Of a stretch of DNA of 14,598 nt, positions 1-7,267 are shown one piece after another. Made by a program: the position numbers and the translations under genes. Location of the stretch: contig JAFYKU010000060.1 in assembly GCA_017537405.1 (NCBI GenBank), forward strand, positions 1 to 14,598, written 5' to 3'. The notes under the pieces were generated by a model. It made no database searches and was not told where the DNA came from. It saw only the letters and a program-made list of their open reading frames with translations. Every line of letters begins with the position of its first letter. The stretch's first letter is position 1. This DNA is from Clostridia bacterium (lineage in GTDB: Bacteria > Bacillota > Clostridia > Christensenellales > UBA1242).

Positions 1-666
1 ATTGTTATAGCAGTGGAAGAAGGGCGCAAAGTTTACACCAACATCCAAAAAACCATTCAATTCTTATTGGGTTGTAACATCGCAGAAGTTTTAACAATTT
101 TCCTAGCTACAATTTTCTTCCCACAAATTACATTCCTAACTGTCGTTCAGATTTTATTTATCAATTTAGTAACTGATACACTGCCCGCAGTTTCCTTGGG
201 TATGGAAAATGTTGAACGCGATGTCATGAGCCAAAAACCACGCAAACAAACGGATAACATTATTGGCGGACGCATTTGTGCAAATATTATCTACCAAGGT
301 ATTTTACAATCGATGTTAATCTTAGGCGTCTTTATTTTAGGAAAAACCTTATACGGAGCAACTATCGCTTCGACCATGAGCTTCTTAACATTAAACATAA
401 TTCAGTTATTCCATATCTTTAATGTTCGCACTAATCACTCAATCTTCAAATCAAATCCGTTCAAAAACAAAACACTCATCACTTCAGTTTTAGTCAGCGT
501 AGCTTTGATTCTTGCTGTGACATTCATTCCACCTGTTGCTCAAATTTTCAATTTAGCAAGTTTGTCATGGGTTCAATGGTTAATTATTCTTGGATTCTCA
601 ACTATCATTATTCCAATCGTTGAAATCGTTAAATTGATTCAAAACTCAGCACAAAAAAATAAATAA
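1..666 (+). CDS. Calcium/cation-transporting P-type ATPase, C-terminal part (5' end outside window)
   Basis: This is the membrane C-terminal portion of a P2A-type ATPase, which pumps Ca2+ (or a related cation) out of the cytoplasm using ATP. The frame is open to base 1, so the phosphorylation and nucleotide-binding domains lie outside the window. Counting from the GTG codon at 13, the M5 segment carries CNIAEV with Glu25, and M6 carries NLVTDTLPA with Asn51, Thr54 and Asp55. These match the SERCA Ca2+ ligands in M5 and M6. The later IIQLFHIFN segment has Gln where SERCA has the M8 Glu, as in single-site PMR1-like pumps. About six hydrophobic segments are visible, as expected for M5-M10. The gene ends at TAA and is followed directly by a terminator. 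The family call is firm; ion specificity is inferred. Confidence 0.93.
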   Translation: MVIAVEEGRKVYTNIQKTIQFLLGCNIAEVLTIFLATIFFPQITFLTVVQILFINLVTDTLPAVSLGMENVERDVMSQKPRKQTDNIIGGRICANIIYQGILQSMLILGVFILGKTLYGATIASTMSFLTLNIIQLFHIFNVRTNHSIFKSNPFKNKTLITSVLVSVALILAVTFIPPVAQIFNLASLSWVQWLIILGFSTIIIPIVEIVKLIQNSAQKNK

Positions 667-670
667 ATTA

Positions 671-694
671 AAGTCGGTACAACCGACTTTTTTT
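671..694 (+). terminator. Rho-independent terminator of the P-type ATPase gene
   Basis: An 8-bp perfect stem (671-678 with 682-689, three-base loop) is followed by a run of T that begins inside the stem and ends at 694. It starts five bases after the ATPase stop codon and points in the same direction. Confidence 0.9.
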
Positions 695-710
695 AATAAG
701 AACGATATTA

Positions 711-743
711 AAAAAACCCAAGCTTCATACTTGGGCTTTTTTT
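711..743. terminator. Bidirectional terminator downstream of tRNA-Ile
   Basis: Stem 717-722 pairs with 730-735 around a seven-base loop. It is flanked by six A on the left and eight T on the right, so it gives a U-tailed hairpin in either direction. On the minus strand it ends the tRNA-Ile transcript within a few bases of the CCA end. On the plus strand it backs up the ATPase terminator. Confidence 0.85.
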
Positions 744-820
744 TGGTTGGACTGAGTGGACTTGAACCACTGACCCCCGCCTTATCAGAGCGGTGCTCTA
801 ACCAACTGAGCTACAATCCA
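744..820 (-). tRNA. tRNA-Ile (anticodon GAU)
   Basis: A complete 77-nt cloverleaf is visible on the minus strand. The acceptor stem has seven pairs (first pair U1-A72, one G-U), the D stem is GCTC/GAGC, and the anticodon stem is CCGCT/GGCGG around loop CTGATAA with anticodon GAT. The variable loop has five bases, the T arm is AGTGG-TTCAAGT-CCACT, the discriminator is A, and CCA is encoded. Purine 37 next to GAU fits the Ile AUC/AUU decoder. It stands alone here rather than inside an rRNA spacer, with its own promoter and terminator. Confidence 0.97.
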
Positions 821-828
821 GTATTGTT

Positions 829-857
829 ACTATACCACAGTGCAAAAAAATGTTCAA
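829..857 (-). promoter_or_regulatory. Sigma-A-type promoter of tRNA-Ile
   Basis: On the minus strand TTGAAC (852-857) and TATAGT (829-834) are separated by 17 nt, and TGG precedes the -10 as an extended element. The mature tRNA 5' end lies 8 nt past the -10, so the transcription start would almost coincide with the tRNA end. Confidence 0.75.
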
Positions 858-933
858 GTCTTTTTTTGGTGTTTTTACTACTGCTCTTTACTTTGTTACA
901 ACAATTTCTGTTAAATAATTTGAAATTTAATAA

Positions 934-963
934 AAAACTCCAACCTGTAAAGGTTAGAGTTTT
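934..963 (-). terminator. Terminator of the rubrerythrin gene
   Basis: Arm 934-940 pairs with 957-963, and inner arm 942-946 pairs with 951-955. There is one mismatch between the arms and a four-base GTAA loop. On the minus strand the hairpin ends in GGAG followed by six T. It lies about 30 bases after the rubrerythrin stop codon. The stretch between it and the tRNA promoter shows no gene. Confidence 0.85.
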
Positions 964-994
964 CAAAATTATTTAATAAACCATTTCTTTTCAA

Positions 995-1543
995 TCATTT
1001 TGTATAAACACGAATAAAATATTCACGAGCATGCAAACATACTGGACATACCTTTGGAGCTTCTTTACCCACAAAAGTAAAACCGCAATTTGTACATTGC
1101 CAAGTCATCGCTACTTCACCGGCAAACAAAGTATTATTCTTTAATTGGTTTGCCAAATCCAAGAAGCGATTTTCATGATTTTTTTCAATTTGTGCTACGC
1201 CACGGAATTTTGCAGCAATTTCTTTGAAACCTTCTTCATCAGCTTCTTTGGCAAATTTTTCGTACATATCGGTCCATTCATAATTTTCACCAGCCGCAGC
1301 AGTTAACAAGTTTTCAACTGTTCCATCAATAGTGTGTAAATATTTGTACCACATTTCAGCATGTTCTTTTTCGTTTGCAGCAGTTTCTTCAAAAATTTTT
1401 GCAATGGTTGGATAACCATCTTTTTTTGCTTTTGAAGCAAAGAATGTGTACTTATTACGCGCACCGCTTTCCCCTGCAAATGCAGCTTCCAAATTTTTCT
1501 CGGTTTTGGTTCCGGCCAATTTTTTATCCATTTGAATTTCCAT
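995..1543 (-). CDS. Rubrerythrin
   Basis: Rubrerythrin is a cytoplasmic non-haem di-iron peroxidase that reduces hydrogen peroxide in anaerobes, using electrons passed through its rubredoxin-like iron site. The N-terminal ferritin-like four-helix domain shows AFAGES (Glu25), an ExxH motif at Glu58-His61 and a second at Glu120-His123. The C-terminal rubredoxin-like domain has Cys150, Cys153, Cys166 and Cys169 in CxxC pairs. The length of 182 residues is near the family norm. Family members usually begin near residue 5 here, and an ATG at 1531 is the alternative start. I chose 1543 because a promoter -10 ends 6 nt before that ATG, predicting a leaderless message, and neither ATG has a clear Shine-Dalgarno site. 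The start overlaps the 3' end of the upstream gene by 20 bases. Monocistronic, with its own terminator. Confidence 0.95.
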   Translation of the reverse strand: MEIQMDKKLAGTKTEKNLEAAFAGESGARNKYTFFASKAKKDGYPTIAKIFEETAANEKEHAEMWYKYLHTIDGTVENLLTAAAGENYEWTDMYEKFAKEADEEGFKEIAAKFRGVAQIEKNHENRFLDLANQLKNNTLFAGEVAMTWQCTNCGFTFVGKEAPKVCPVCLHAREYFIRVYTK

Positions 1544-3575
1544 ATTTTATGGTAGCAAACTTCGATTTACTTGACAATTTTTTTTTGGTACTAAAAGCAT
1601 ACTGCTGTCCCATACATTCAAACGATACCGTAAATTCCCCCATAACATTAACACACGGCGTTAAGTAAATTTTACCGGCACGCATGCGCAACCCAACAAG
1701 CTGCGTCAATAAATATTCCCACACATCAGCTGTGATTTGATGACGATCTTCCAGTGCCACCAACAATAACTTTCGGTCTTGATTTTGATAAGCCGCTTTC
1801 ACTGCTGCCAAAATTGATGCATCTTCTCCATCAATAATATCTTTTTTGAAAATGGCATCAAATTTTTTATCGTCTGTTTTGATTTCAATATCCGTCAAGG
1901 CAGTCACTAAATCTTTTTTCGTCAAGCGGCTTTTCACTTTACTTTCGCGCCTAGTTATTTCAAACTGCCGCGTCTCGTAGCCAGCCAACTTCACTTTTAA
2001 GGGCAAATTAAGATGTGTCGTCAAATATTCGTTTTTCATATTTAACACCACGGGCAAAGCGTAATGACTAACCCGTCCCGAAACTAAACCCACCACAGTC
2101 AACACTGTGCCACGCGTCGATACCACAGACAACCTTGGAAAGACCAGCGGCACAATCAAATTTTGTGTCATTTTTTGTGGCAAATTATTTGTTACAGTTA
2201 AAGTCTTCACATACGGCCAAGTTCGTTTAATAGTTAATCCAGCGGGTGTTGATTCAACGGGAACATAATGACTTGGTTCTGCTAATTTTAGCAAAAAATA
2301 TAAAGCATCTGGTTCTACTACTGTTCTATCAACAAAATAAATCCATAAATGGTTTTGATGACATAAATCAAGTTGTCTTTGTGTAACTGTCGATTGTACA
2401 ACCTCTTCTACTTCAGTAGTAGAACCAGCATAAATAAAAACTAAATTAAAACCACAAAACAAGTGTGCTACTTTTTGATAATCATAAATTTCCGCCCAAA
2501 CATTTAAAAAATGTTCGGCATTTTTCAAAACAACCACCTTTGTCAAACTCTCCAACGATGGCACCACTTTACTTGCAGCTAAATAACGGGTGCGCAATTT
2601 TTCACCCTTCACGAACTTAGCACGATAAGCATTATCAACCAAACATTCTAACTTTCGGTTGGCTTTAATTTCGCTATCAGTTAGCCAACGCGCTTCGCCA
2701 CCATCTAAACCGATTTTGATATTGCCTTGCCAGGTCACATAAATCTCTAAAGCGTCAATCTTACTACACAAACTGGTCGCTAAACGCACTTTGTCACCCC
2801 GTACCGCAAAAGTATGACTTTCGCCTGTCCGCAAATGTTTACACATAATAACACAACGATTAATAGTACAACTAAAATCTTGTTTATCGGCAGCGACTTT
2901 AATGGTAACCGTTTGCCAATCACTTGCCGTTAATTCATACGCGTGCGCATACCTTTTGACCGTCATTTTTTGATTACAGTATTTTACATAGCTGCCATGC
3001 GCCACAATGCGTTGCCACGGCTCGTCTGCATTAATGCCAGATTGTAATGGGTCAAAATAACCATCTTGAAATACTTTATAGATTGGTAGCGGATATAAAT
3101 CATATTTTTGACGCGACCAAACAGGAACTATTTTTTTGACAATTTTTTTTCTTGGCGCTAATAAAAAAGTTAAATTTCTGCGCAAATGACATCGCACGAT
3201 TTCATCTTCATATTTCTGAGCTAATACATCACAAGCATAAGCATAGAACAATCTTTCATAAGGGTCATGACTGGGCTTGTGTCGCGAATTCCGCAAAAGA
3301 GCTTTCATTTGTTGCCGATAAACTACCGCTACGCCATCTACAATCGGCATTACCAAACACAAACGGTTAAAAATTTTTATTTCATGACGCAACTTACTGT
3401 TTGCGATGTGTCTTAATGGCAACCGAATAATTTGTTGTCGTATTTGTCCTGTTGTTTTGGTTTCCACCTTCCAATATTGATTACGATTATTCCACCACCA
3501 ACACCCAACCACAACTACCCACAACAACACACAAATGACAAACCACACATTGCTGTTATTGACAAAACAAAGCAA
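1524..3575 (-). CDS. Unrecognised membrane-anchored protein with a faint GH94-like C-terminus
   Basis: I do not recognise this 683-codon gene. Residues 10-28 form one strongly hydrophobic, tryptophan-rich anchor, so the remainder is probably extracytoplasmic or tethered. The rest is basic and beta-rich with no signature catalytic motif that I can name. The end (VGLRMRAGKIYLTPC at 627-641, then GEFTVSFEC at 646-654) resembles the closing beta-sandwich of GH94 phosphorylase and cyclic-glucan-synthase proteins. A stretch near 479-489 (FPRLSVVSTRG) resembles the conserved turn before that family's catalytic barrel. Only about 120 residues lie between them, so a full barrel is absent. The start is uncertain: TTG at 3575 falls in the U-tract of the spoIIIAH terminator, an in-frame GTG sits at 3548, and neither has a ribosome binding site. 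It follows spoIIIAH by 27 bases, but a terminator intervenes. Homology is inference only. Confidence 0.75.
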   Translation of the reverse strand: MLCFVNNSNVWFVICVLLWVVVVGCWWWNNRNQYWKVETKTTGQIRQQIIRLPLRHIANSKLRHEIKIFNRLCLVMPIVDGVAVVYRQQMKALLRNSRHKPSHDPYERLFYAYACDVLAQKYEDEIVRCHLRRNLTFLLAPRKKIVKKIVPVWSRQKYDLYPLPIYKVFQDGYFDPLQSGINADEPWQRIVAHGSYVKYCNQKMTVKRYAHAYELTASDWQTVTIKVAADKQDFSCTINRCVIMCKHLRTGESHTFAVRGDKVRLATSLCSKIDALEIYVTWQGNIKIGLDGGEARWLTDSEIKANRKLECLVDNAYRAKFVKGEKLRTRYLAASKVVPSLESLTKVVVLKNAEHFLNVWAEIYDYQKVAHLFCGFNLVFIYAGSTTEVEEVVQSTVTQRQLDLCHQNHLWIYFVDRTVVEPDALYFLLKLAEPSHYVPVESTPAGLTIKRTWPYVKTLTVTNNLPQKMTQNLIVPLVFPRLSVVSTRGTVLTVVGLVSGRVSHYALPVVLNMKNEYLTTHLNLPLKVKLAGYETRQFEITRRESKVKSRLTKKDLVTALTDIEIKTDDKKFDAIFKKDIIDGEDASILAAVKAAYQNQDRKLLLVALEDRHQITADVWEYLLTQLVGLRMRAGKIYLTPCVNVMGEFTVSFECMGQQYAFSTKKKLSSKSKFATIKYGNSNG
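1549..1577 (-). promoter_or_regulatory. Promoter of rubrerythrin, abutting its start codon
   Basis: On the minus strand TTGTCA (1572-1577), a 17-nt spacer and TACCAT (1549-1554) precede the ATG at 1543. The distance from the -10 to the A of ATG is 6 nt, where transcription would normally start. The promoter lies inside the last codons of the upstream gene. The -10 is a weak match (4 of 6). Confidence 0.5.
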
Positions 3576-3579
3576 AATA

Positions 3580-3600
3580 AAAAGGGCTGCACGCCCTTTT
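3580..3600 (-). terminator. Terminator of the spoIIIA operon
   Basis: An 8-bp stem (3580-3587 with 3593-3600) has a five-base loop. On the minus strand it continues into TATTTT, giving a U-rich tail after spoIIIAH. It lies 3 bases past the spoIIIAH stop codon, in the gap before the 683-codon gene. Confidence 0.8.
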
Positions 3601-3602
3601 CA

Positions 3603-4169
3603 TTACATAATCGAAATATATAACAAGTCGCCATTTTCCGGCTCTAATCTTTCTTTATCCATACCGCTTGCCAAAATCTTCATAATTTTTTGTAGGTTAT
3701 CATTTTCAATTTCTTTATCAGTTTTCACAATAACATTTAGTTTGTTCCCATTGCGACTCACAATAACATCTTCATAGCCACATTGTGCCGCAATTAAATT
3801 TTCCGAATTATTTTCAAAAGCAATAGTTGCCGCCAAAGCAGTTAATGCAGCTTCAGCTTCACGGCGTGCATCTGCACTGGCACTGGTATTCGCAACAATT
3901 TCTTGTAAAACTAATTGTTGAGCCATACGCGCATCAGTACGATTTTCTTTTAATGTAATGAACATATTAGTTTCGGTTTTACTGCCAGCGTTGATACTGA
4001 CTGCATTTTGATTCAAAGTAAAATTCAAATAACCTGTTACCACCAATAAAGCCAACAAGCCAGTCATTAAAGCAATCTTGCGTACTTTTTTGCTAAAAAA
4101 TATGCTAAAAAAGTTTTTCACCTTCCCCGAAAATTTTTGTTTTTTTGATTGTTGTGCTACTACTTCCAC
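3603..4169 (-). CDS. spoIIIAH: Stage III sporulation protein AH
   Basis: SpoIIIAH sits in the mother-cell membrane. Its extracellular domain binds forespore SpoIIQ and forms part of the ring of the SpoIIIA-SpoIIQ feeding channel across the intermembrane space. The 188-residue product has a basic N-terminus, one membrane segment at about 31-52 (KIALMTGLLALLVVTGYLNF) and a long C-terminal domain with the family's helix-rich part (RMAQQLVLQEIV, then ASADARREAEAAL) and a beta part (EDVIVSRNGNKLNVIVKT). The start is GTG at 4169, preceded by an AAGGGGGAA ribosome binding site about 8 nt upstream. It is the last gene of the operon. A 67-nt gap to spoIIIAG is the only sizeable gap and may hold an internal promoter. 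Confidence 0.95.
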   Translation of the reverse strand: MEVVAQQSKKQKFSGKVKNFFSIFFSKKVRKIALMTGLLALLVVTGYLNFTLNQNAVSINAGSKTETNMFITLKENRTDARMAQQLVLQEIVANTSASADARREAEAALTALAATIAFENNSENLIAAQCGYEDVIVSRNGNKLNVIVKTDKEIENDNLQKIMKILASGMDKERLEPENGDLLYISIM

Positions 4170-4190
4170 AATAATTTCCCCCTTGCCAAT

Positions 4191-4219
4191 ATTATATTGA
4201 TGACATTTTTAAATTATAA
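4191..4219 (-). promoter_or_regulatory. Possible internal promoter before spoIIIAH
   Basis: In the spoIIIAG-spoIIIAH gap the minus strand shows a perfect TATAAT (4191-4196) 17 nt after a poor -35, TTATAA (4214-4219). Its start point would give a leader of about 15 nt carrying the GGGGG site. It does not look like a sigma-E or sigma-G element. AT-rich spacer sequence could produce it by chance. Confidence 0.3.
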
Positions 4220-4236
4220 CTGCAAATTTTGACGAA

Positions 4237-4767
4237 CTAAATTCCCGATAAAATTTGTAACGGCACTTGTTTATCTCCAATAAAAGTCTGCACCGCGTGC
4301 AATAAATTCAAACGCACACTGGGATCACTGGCACCACTTGCAACCACTACAATTCCTAATATAGCAGGTGGATTTTTCCATAATATCATTGGGCTTCCAT
4401 TTTTTATAACCACTGTCTTGTCCACTGTCGTAGTCGTTACTTCCTGTCCATTTACACCCGCTTGTGTTACTGTCTTCTCTTGAACATCATAAGCCAGTTC
4501 CGCGGTACCTTCGCCATCTGTCATTACCATTACCGATACTTTGCCCGCACCCACGATACAACTCAAAACTTTTTGTAACTTAGTTTCCATTTGGGCGGCA
4601 TAACTACTATCATTGCTTGTTACCATCGCGACTGTTGACGGCTGTTCCGACTTCTTCTTACCAGTCATGCCGGACAAATAAATTCCCAACATGACAACCA
4701 CCACAACGACTGCAGCATAAATTTCCCAATGCTTAATTTGCTTAATCTTTGCCCATAATTTTTTCAC
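4237..4767 (-). CDS. spoIIIAG: Stage III sporulation protein AG
   Basis: SpoIIIAG forms the large ring of the sporulation feeding channel on the mother-cell side. The 176-residue product has a short basic cytoplasmic tail, one membrane segment at about 16-33 (IYAAVVVVVVMLGIYLSG) and an extracellular ring-building-motif domain. In that domain, KLQKVLSCIVGAGKVSVMV and PPAILGIVVVASGASDP are the recognisable conserved parts. Between them lies the threonine-rich beta insertion (QEVTTTTVDKTVV) typical of this family. The start is GTG at 4767 and overlaps the spoIIIAF stop by four bases (GTGA). An AGGAGG lies 10 nt upstream. Translation is probably coupled to spoIIIAF. Confidence 0.96.
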   Translation of the reverse strand: MKKLWAKIKQIKHWEIYAAVVVVVVMLGIYLSGMTGKKKSEQPSTVAMVTSNDSSYAAQMETKLQKVLSCIVGAGKVSVMVMTDGEGTAELAYDVQEKTVTQAGVNGQEVTTTTVDKTVVIKNGSPMILWKNPPAILGIVVVASGASDPSVRLNLLHAVQTFIGDKQVPLQILSGI

Positions 4768-5153
4768 AGTATCACAACCTCCTGTCCCAATTTAGTTTGT
4801 AACTCGCTTAATTTATCTTCAGATAACATTTCACCTAAATTGACATAAATAGTATCATCAACCACAGTTACGATTGCATTCTTATACCCCATCGCGTACA
4901 AAATTTGGGTCACTTGAAATTGCTTATTTCCTTGCTGTAAACTTGCGACCAATTCTGTATTTACTAAGTTTTCATTTTTCGTAGACCACCACTCAACTTT
5001 TAAAATTTTAGGCAACGGCGAAACAATTACTAACAATACCATAAAGCTATAAATCGACCGCACAAAATTACCCATACGCCGCCCCTGCATCACCAATTCG
5101 ACAATCACGCCCACAACCACAACACCAACAATACTTGCCAACCAAGCTGTCAT
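4764..5153 (-). CDS. spoIIIAF: Stage III sporulation protein AF (short form)
   Basis: SpoIIIAF is a mother-cell membrane component of the SpoIIIA complex, with a ring-building-motif domain beyond its membrane anchor. The 129-residue product has two N-terminal membrane segments (about 6-22 and 33-50), separated by the basic turn MQGRRMGNFVRSIYSF. They are followed by a small alpha/beta domain (VTQILYAMGYKNAIVTVVDDTIYVNL). It is clearly shorter than the roughly 200-residue Bacillus protein; the missing part is the C-terminal extension, not the anchor. The start at 5153 follows the spoIIIAE stop by one base, and no strong ribosome binding site is seen. Position between AE and AG supports the call. 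Confidence 0.92.
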   Translation of the reverse strand: MTAWLASIVGVVVVGVIVELVMQGRRMGNFVRSIYSFMVLLVIVSPLPKILKVEWWSTKNENLVNTELVASLQQGNKQFQVTQILYAMGYKNAIVTVVDDTIYVNLGEMLSEDKLSELQTKLGQEVVIL

Positions 5154-5154
5154 A

Positions 5155-6207
5155 TTATATTACATTCCCTGTCATGATAAATAATGCTAAAACTACTAAA
5201 TACATAAAAGCAACACCCAACAAACAAGCCGTCAACATACCAAAACTTTTATTAATTGTCGTCAAGAAATTACTAATGCGACTATCACCAATCGGTTGCG
5301 TTATCGCCGCAGTTAATTTAAGAGCTAACGAAAAAACCACGATTTTCACTATGGGTGCCAAAACAATACCCAACAGTAATAATATACCCGATAACCCCAC
5401 CGCATTTTTAATTAAAACAGCACTTGCCATAATTAAGTCAAAGCCCTGTGACATATAATTACCAATAATCGGCACATACCCCGAAACAGTCATTTTTGTC
5501 GCTCGAATCGAAATACTATCAAAACTACCAGCGGTAATACCTTGAATTGCCATAAACGATAAAAATACGGTAAAACAAACACCCACAACCCATTTAAATA
5601 AAGCATTAAAAAATGATACAAACTTATCTAATTTAGTTTGCGGGGCCAAATGTGACACCACCGAAAAAGCCATACTCACAATAAACAAAGGCATCACAAT
5701 CCCCATAAAAATTTGCATAATACCACTAGACAAAACAGCTACTGCGGGTTGATAAATTCCCGCACTAGTTGACGCACCGCCTGTTACCATCAAAGTCAAA
5801 ATAATTGGGAACACCAAATCCACCTGTGCTTTCAAACTATCCAAGGTGTTACCCACCATTTGTATTAAATCACTTACGCTTCCCACGACAATTAAAACCA
5901 CAGAAGCATAAGCGACAAAGAAGACCAGTTGTCCCACACCTTCGCTTTTGGCAGAACCCACAAAACCACACAAAATAGTAATGGATACCACCAAAACAAC
6001 CAACGGCAAAACCGCTACAATAACATTCCCCAACAGTGCCCAAATTCCACTTAGCACATCTGGGTATTGCTTAAAATATTCACCCGATAAAATTTGTCCT
6101 AAAACAGTCCAAAAGTCACTACCGCCAAATACACTTAAATTGCTGAGGTCACCAAAATCCAATTTGGACAAGGTATCATTGACTGCATTGGACAACTCAT
6201 TTTCCAT
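5155..6207 (-). CDS. spoIIIAE: Stage III sporulation protein AE
   Basis: SpoIIIAE is the large polytopic membrane protein of the SpoIIIA complex, thought to form part of the export channel in the mother-cell membrane. The 350-residue product has a hydrophilic N-terminus of about 50 residues, then seven to eight hydrophobic segments. Family stretches include IFPIILTLMVTGGASTSAGI-like and GYVPIIGNYMSQGFDLIMAS. The Bacillus protein is near 400 residues and has a cleavable signal. Here the N-terminus is short and lacks a typical signal peptide, so the start could be worth checking. The ATG at 6207 shares one base with the spoIIIAD stop (TAATG); only a weak GGGGTG precedes it, suggesting translational coupling. 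Confidence 0.96.
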   Translation of the reverse strand: MENELSNAVNDTLSKLDFGDLSNLSVFGGSDFWTVLGQILSGEYFKQYPDVLSGIWALLGNVIVAVLPLVVLVVSITILCGFVGSAKSEGVGQLVFFVAYASVVLIVVGSVSDLIQMVGNTLDSLKAQVDLVFPIILTLMVTGGASTSAGIYQPAVAVLSSGIMQIFMGIVMPLFIVSMAFSVVSHLAPQTKLDKFVSFFNALFKWVVGVCFTVFLSFMAIQGITAGSFDSISIRATKMTVSGYVPIIGNYMSQGFDLIMASAVLIKNAVGLSGILLLLGIVLAPIVKIVVFSLALKLTAAITQPIGDSRISNFLTTINKSFGMLTACLLGVAFMYLVVLALFIMTGNVI

Positions 6208-6593
6208 TAAGACAACACCCCAAGCACAACATCGACTAACGCTTGTATAATGGGAATAGCTAAAACCATAATAATAATCTTACCGCCTAACACAACCATG
6301 TCCGCCACTGCTTTAGCTCCTGCTTCTTGACAAATACTTGCCGCAATTTCACACAAATATCCAATGCCAACAATTTTTAAAATACTCGCAAATAACTGTG
6401 TCGCTAATCCCGTTTGTGCAACAATCCCATTAATACTACTCACAACTTTGGTTAAACCAGAAACAACCATCATGAAAATTAAAATGGTACCAACCAAGCC
6501 CACAACAACCGCCAGTTCGGGCTTAGCTTGGCGTAACAACACCACCCCCAAAGCGCTAGCCATTCCAATCACAATCATTTTGGTTAAATCCAA
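6207..6593 (-). CDS. spoIIIAD: Stage III sporulation protein AD
   Basis: A small polytopic membrane protein of the mother-cell SpoIIIA complex. The 128-residue product is almost entirely hydrophobic, with about four membrane segments. The conserved SpoIIIAC/AD-type stretch ASILKIVGIGYLCEIAASIC is followed by DAGA-like QEAGAKAVADMV. It is paralogous to SpoIIIAC. The start is TTG at 6593 with GGAGG 5 nt upstream; the nearby ATG at 6597 is out of frame. It lies 9 bases after spoIIIAC. Confidence 0.95.
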   Translation of the reverse strand: MDLTKMIVIGMASALGVVLLRQAKPELAVVVGLVGTILIFMMVVSGLTKVVSSINGIVAQTGLATQLFASILKIVGIGYLCEIAASICQEAGAKAVADMVVLGGKIIIMVLAIPIIQALVDVVLGVLS

Positions 6594-6602
6594 GCATGCC
6601 TC

Positions 6603-6800
6603 CTAATACAACACAAACAAAGACCGAATAGAATTAAAAAGGTCACTTATCATAGATAAGACAATCACTAAACAAATCACGACAGCCGCCAATGAAACAA
6701 AAGTCGCAATTTCTTCTCTACCCGCTTGTTTCAAAATTGTACAAACTACCGCCGCTAAAATACCAATTGCCGCAATTTTAAATATAATTTCTACATCCAT
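6603..6800 (-). CDS. spoIIIAC: Stage III sporulation protein AC
   Basis: A very small membrane protein of 65 residues with two hydrophobic helices (about 4-23 and 30-51) joined by a short polar turn, QAGREE. The turn is typical of SpoIIIAC and is matched in the N-terminal half of SpoIIIAD. It is part of the SpoIIIA complex, although its separate role is not well defined. A strong GGGAGG lies 6 nt before the ATG at 6800. The start overlaps the end of spoIIIAB by 10 bases. Length matches the family. Confidence 0.95.
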   Translation of the reverse strand: MDVEIIFKIAAIGILAAVVCTILKQAGREEIATFVSLAAVVICLVIVLSMISDLFNSIRSLFVLY

Positions 6801-7267
6801 AAAATGCCTCCCGCGATACCAATTATTATTAAAAGTTTCAACATAATAGATGCTTTGCTTTGCAAATCATGCTGCGCTTGTGTATGTTTTTGTTGTAAAG
6901 CAGTCCGCAACGCCATAATTTTATCTTGTTCGGTAATTCGCCCAGTCCGCCCCATTTGATAAAAAAATTCCGCCAAAACAGGTTCACTACTCAATACTTG
7001 GCAACGCTCTCGCGTCATATCCATGTTTTGTTTTAACAACTGCAAATATTTGTCCAACACGACCCGACATTCACCACGACAAACGGGAAGATAATCTTGA
7101 ATAATTTGCGGCAAAGGTAACAACGCAAAGCCAATCGCGTGATGCAAGTGGTCACAAAAAGCAATCCAATTTTGATAATCGCGCACTTTATTGCATTGCC
7201 GCCAATAAATTTGACAACCGAGCAAACAACACATAAAAAACCAAATCCCCGCTAACCACCATTTCAC
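6791..7267 (-). CDS. spoIIIAB: Stage III sporulation protein AB
   Basis: SpoIIIAB resembles type II secretion GspF-family membrane scaffolds and is proposed to couple the SpoIIIAA ATPase to the channel. The 158-residue product has an N-terminal hydrophobic segment at about 2-18 (GC-rich in Trp and Cys), a helical soluble middle, and a C-terminal membrane segment at about 144-158 (LLIIIGIAGGILWM). That arrangement is the family's. The start is GTG at 7267, overlapping the spoIIIAA stop as GTGA; an ATG at 7262 is out of frame. The ribosome binding site is weak, so coupling to spoIIIAA is likely. Confidence 0.94.
   Translation of the reverse strand: MKWWLAGIWFFMCCLLGCQIYWRQCNKVRDYQNWIAFCDHLHHAIGFALLPLPQIIQDYLPVCRGECRVVLDKYLQLLKQNMDMTRERCQVLSSEPVLAEFFYQMGRTGRITEQDKIMALRTALQQKHTQAQHDLQSKASIMLKLLIIIGIAGGILWM

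Noticed and set aside
731..976. 81-codon open frame on +
   Set aside because: It runs through the tRNA-Ile gene, its terminator and its promoter on the opposite strand; no ribosome binding site and no family resemblance.
3481..3548. G-rich stretch on the minus strand as a G-quadruplex
   Set aside because: G runs are mostly of two or three and irregular; it encodes the Val/Trp/Gly-rich membrane anchor, which explains the composition.
3152..3777. Several open frames on + opposite the 683-codon gene and spoIIIAH
   Set aside because: They are antisense to better supported genes, have no ribosome binding sites, and their low-complexity composition mirrors the minus-strand codons.
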